A DNA stretch of 64,000 bases, from contig NC_068926.1 of the NCBI RefSeq assembly GCF_023091745.1, positions 42,246,001 to 42,310,000 of the forward strand, written 5' to 3'. Shown one piece after another: positions 62,061 to 64,000 of the stretch; within the stretch, counting starts at the first letter, position 1, and every line of letters starts with the position of its first letter. The notes below the pieces were generated by a model. The model had not been told where the DNA came from and did no database searches. It worked only from the letters and a program-made list of their open reading frames with translations. Both the position numbers and the translations under genes were made by a program. This DNA is from Budorcas taxicolor. Lineage: Eukaryota; Chordata; Mammalia; Artiodactyla; Bovidae.

Positions 62061-63440
62061 CAAGTTCATGGGACATTCTCTGTGATTGGGAATTTCTGCA
62101 GTTAGTCAGGTCCCAGGACATTTCAGTCAACGCAGCTGACTCTGACACTGCTGGAGATCGGACACCTATTCTTTAGCACAGCTTCACTGTGTGAATCCAG
62201 ATCTCTTGACCAGGGTTCAGGTCAGTGCATTGGGGGATCAGTGGGCTGGAAACATGAGGAAGTGGGAAAAGACAGGGAGACATGAATGGAGTGGTTGACA
62301 GAGTCAAAAACTCAAAGAGTGAACATCACCCTGGGGTGTAAGGGCCTCAGGGATCCCTCCTTCTGTTAGTGCCCTGGAGAAACACGTGTATGTTTCAGAA
62401 GGAAATCCTAAGCTTCTCACAAAGAAATGCCAGTTCTTTGATGTGCCAACACAAGCCTTTCATCAGTCATTGGCTCTTTTAGGTACCACTGGGTGGCACT
62501 GGTGGTAACAGAGAAAAAAGTAAAATCCTGGGAAAGAGAACCGTGATTTCTTTGAGAAGGTGTGTTCCTGATGCATGAAGGCAGTCGGTCTGAACTGGAT
62601 TAGTAGATAGGAGGGTTGCAACATGAACAGATGCTTAAGAGCAGCCCACTGATACAACTCTATTCACGAGAATGAAGGAGGCAAGGTACAGTTACAAGGA
62701 ATGCTGAGGGCCCTTGAAAGAACATGGGGCCCTTCTGCTCCCAGGAAGGTTGAGGGGGCACACCCTGGACATTATAAAAAGCTAACATAAGGCTGTGGAG
62801 GTGGAGAAAAGGAAGCAGGTCAACTGGAGACCTTGGGGGCCAAGGAAGGACACGGTGGTGAGTTCTTGCATTTCTTTTTTGCTTCAGATGTCCTAGATTA
62901 GGAACTGAAAATGCCAATGGGTATAGACAGAAATAGCCCCAATAACAGCCCCTCCTTCTAGACAGAGGACAAAGGAAGGGGCAGCTTAGGGAGACAGAAA
63001 TCTTTGATATAATAACCTCTCTACTGGAGCCCAGCGTCACAGAAACAGCTGTGGCCCCACCCCTATTCACACCAGCAAGGACCAGGCAGGTAGCAGCATC
63101 CTGCCTTCCAGATGCTGTGACAGGTGCCCAGCCCTCCCTGGAGGGTACTGCAGTAGGCCAAGCAGGGAGCTGGCCCTCATTCCACCTGGACCAGTAACAA
63201 GGCCCTGCTCCCTGGGGAGCGGTGGGTGTTGGAGGGGATGGTGGAGGCAGGGCTGCCTCCCCACCCAGCAGCAAGCACCACATTGCTTCTCCCCTTCCCC
63301 TGGGTCATTGTCCTAGGAGGCAGGGCTCTCCCCATGGCCAGGCATACGGAGGTACCCCAGTGTCAGGAGGCTACACCAGGAAGAAAAGATGCCCAATGCC
63401 ACCAGGCAGCAATGGGACCCCTCACCTAACTGTGAGGGGC
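62061..63440 (+). other. Unassigned GC-richer stretch, possibly L1 5' UTR
   Basis: From about 62690 to 63440 the sequence is GC-richer than its surroundings and leads into recognisable L1 5' coding-type sequence, so it may be an old L1 5' UTR. A 207-codon open frame on the minus strand (62660-63283) begins with ATG but shows no domain and is low in plausibility. Confidence 0.35.
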
Positions 63441-64000
63441 CCATCTAGCAGCAAGGAAAAGCAGTCTTCCTTCTCCTGGAAGAACACTCAGGGGAAGGCA
63501 GCAACAACAGAAAGTTTACAAAGATGCAGAACCTTATCACATAATATGAAATGTCCAGGTTGCAACAGAAAAATCACTCATCATACAAAGAGCAGGAGAA
63601 GATATAAAATTGAAATTAAAAAAAATACAATCAGTAGAGATTAACACCAAGGTGAAACATGTTAGAATTATCTGAGAAAGGTTTTAAAGCATGCATGACA
63701 AAAATGCATCAATCAGCAATTATGAGCATGCTTGGAACAAATGAGAAATGGGAAGCCTGAGAAAAGAAGTACAAAATCCCTGAAAAGACAGACAGAAAAG
63801 AAAGGAAGGAATGGAAAGAAAGAAAGAAAAAAAGAAAAACCAAATGGAAATTTTATAACTGAAAAACATGTTAAACCAAAATATCAATATCAGTGGATAG
63901 GCTCAACAGGAAGATGAAGGGTGGAGCAAAGAATCCATAAACTAAAGATATAACAGGAGAAATTACTGGGTCTGAACAAAAGGCAAAGAACTGCCTAGGA
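63441..64000 (+). mobile_element. L1 5' part (ORF1 region), continues past the window
   Basis: Old L1 in sense: gttagaattatctgagaaag with gttttaaagcatgcatgaca, then aaccaaatggaaattttataactg and cagtggataggctcaacagg. These are landmarks of the coiled-coil part of ORF1 and its surroundings. The frame is broken and the element runs off the right edge. Confidence 0.75.

Larger units (their letters stand above)
55654..64000 (-). other. GLRB: GLRB last intron (3' part)
   Basis: The last intron runs from the acceptor at 55654-55655 to the right end of the window. I searched for the preceding exon (the M3 helix and start of the cytoplasmic loop) and did not find it. The intron carries CHR, BOV-A2 and Bov-tA SINEs, a possible LTR and an L1 5' part. 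Unassigned stretches are 55660-57063, 57361-57903, 57941-58488, 58746-59989, 60203-60842 and 61157-61589. Confidence 0.85.

Noticed and set aside
55654..64000. Penultimate GLRB exon (M3 helix region) within the window
   Set aside because: No minus-strand stretch encoding the third membrane helix or the basic loop after it could be found by eye.

Overview
This is mammalian nuclear DNA from a bovid ruminant, most likely cattle or a close relative; sheep, goat or buffalo cannot be excluded. The evidence is the interspersed repeats: many BOV-A2 and Bov-tA SINEs, BovB (RTE) LINEs in every state of decay, ruminant-type L1 tails, and older CHR-type SINEs shared by cetaceans, hippos and ruminants. 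There is no prokaryotic gene structure, and most open frames in the window are repeat-derived or noise.

Two protein-coding genes are present in part, both on the minus strand and both encoding subunits of synaptic ligand-gated ion channels. At the left (about 1-6.4 kb) is the 5' end of GRIA2, the AMPA-receptor subunit GluA2. It comprises a CpG-island promoter with an RE1/NRSE silencer, a long 5' leader with a GU repeat and four upstream ORFs, coding exon 1 (signal peptide), a 549-bp intron 1, exon 2 (start of the amino-terminal domain) and the first 5 kb of intron 2. At 55.36-55.65 kb is the last coding exon of GLRB, the glycine-receptor beta subunit, carrying the gephyrin-binding loop and the last membrane helix. 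The last GLRB intron fills the window from there to the right end. GLRB and GRIA2 therefore lie head-to-tail about 49 kb apart and are transcribed in the same direction, as I recall for the human locus.

The interval between the genes (6.6-55 kb) is intergenic. About 9.5-52 kb of it is a dense, layered retroposon landscape. Several nested insertions can be ordered by target-site duplications: an L1-type insertion of about 5 kb that splits an older repeat (11.3-16.3 kb), an L1 tail with a 5' inversion (21.8-22.3 kb), a BovB copy of about 4 kb hit by a SINE and by a second BovB in opposite orientation (24.1-28.3 kb), an ERV-type LTR split by BovB (about 33.7-34.7 kb), and a BovB inside a BovB in the same orientation (46.4-49.4 kb). 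Repeat-poor stretches lie just upstream of GRIA2 (6.6-9.5 kb), at 43.5-46.4 kb, and around the GLRB 3' end (52.9-57 kb).

I found no new gene system. The most biologically meaningful content is the regulatory architecture of the GRIA2 leader and promoter; the rest of interest is the fine structure of nested retroposition.
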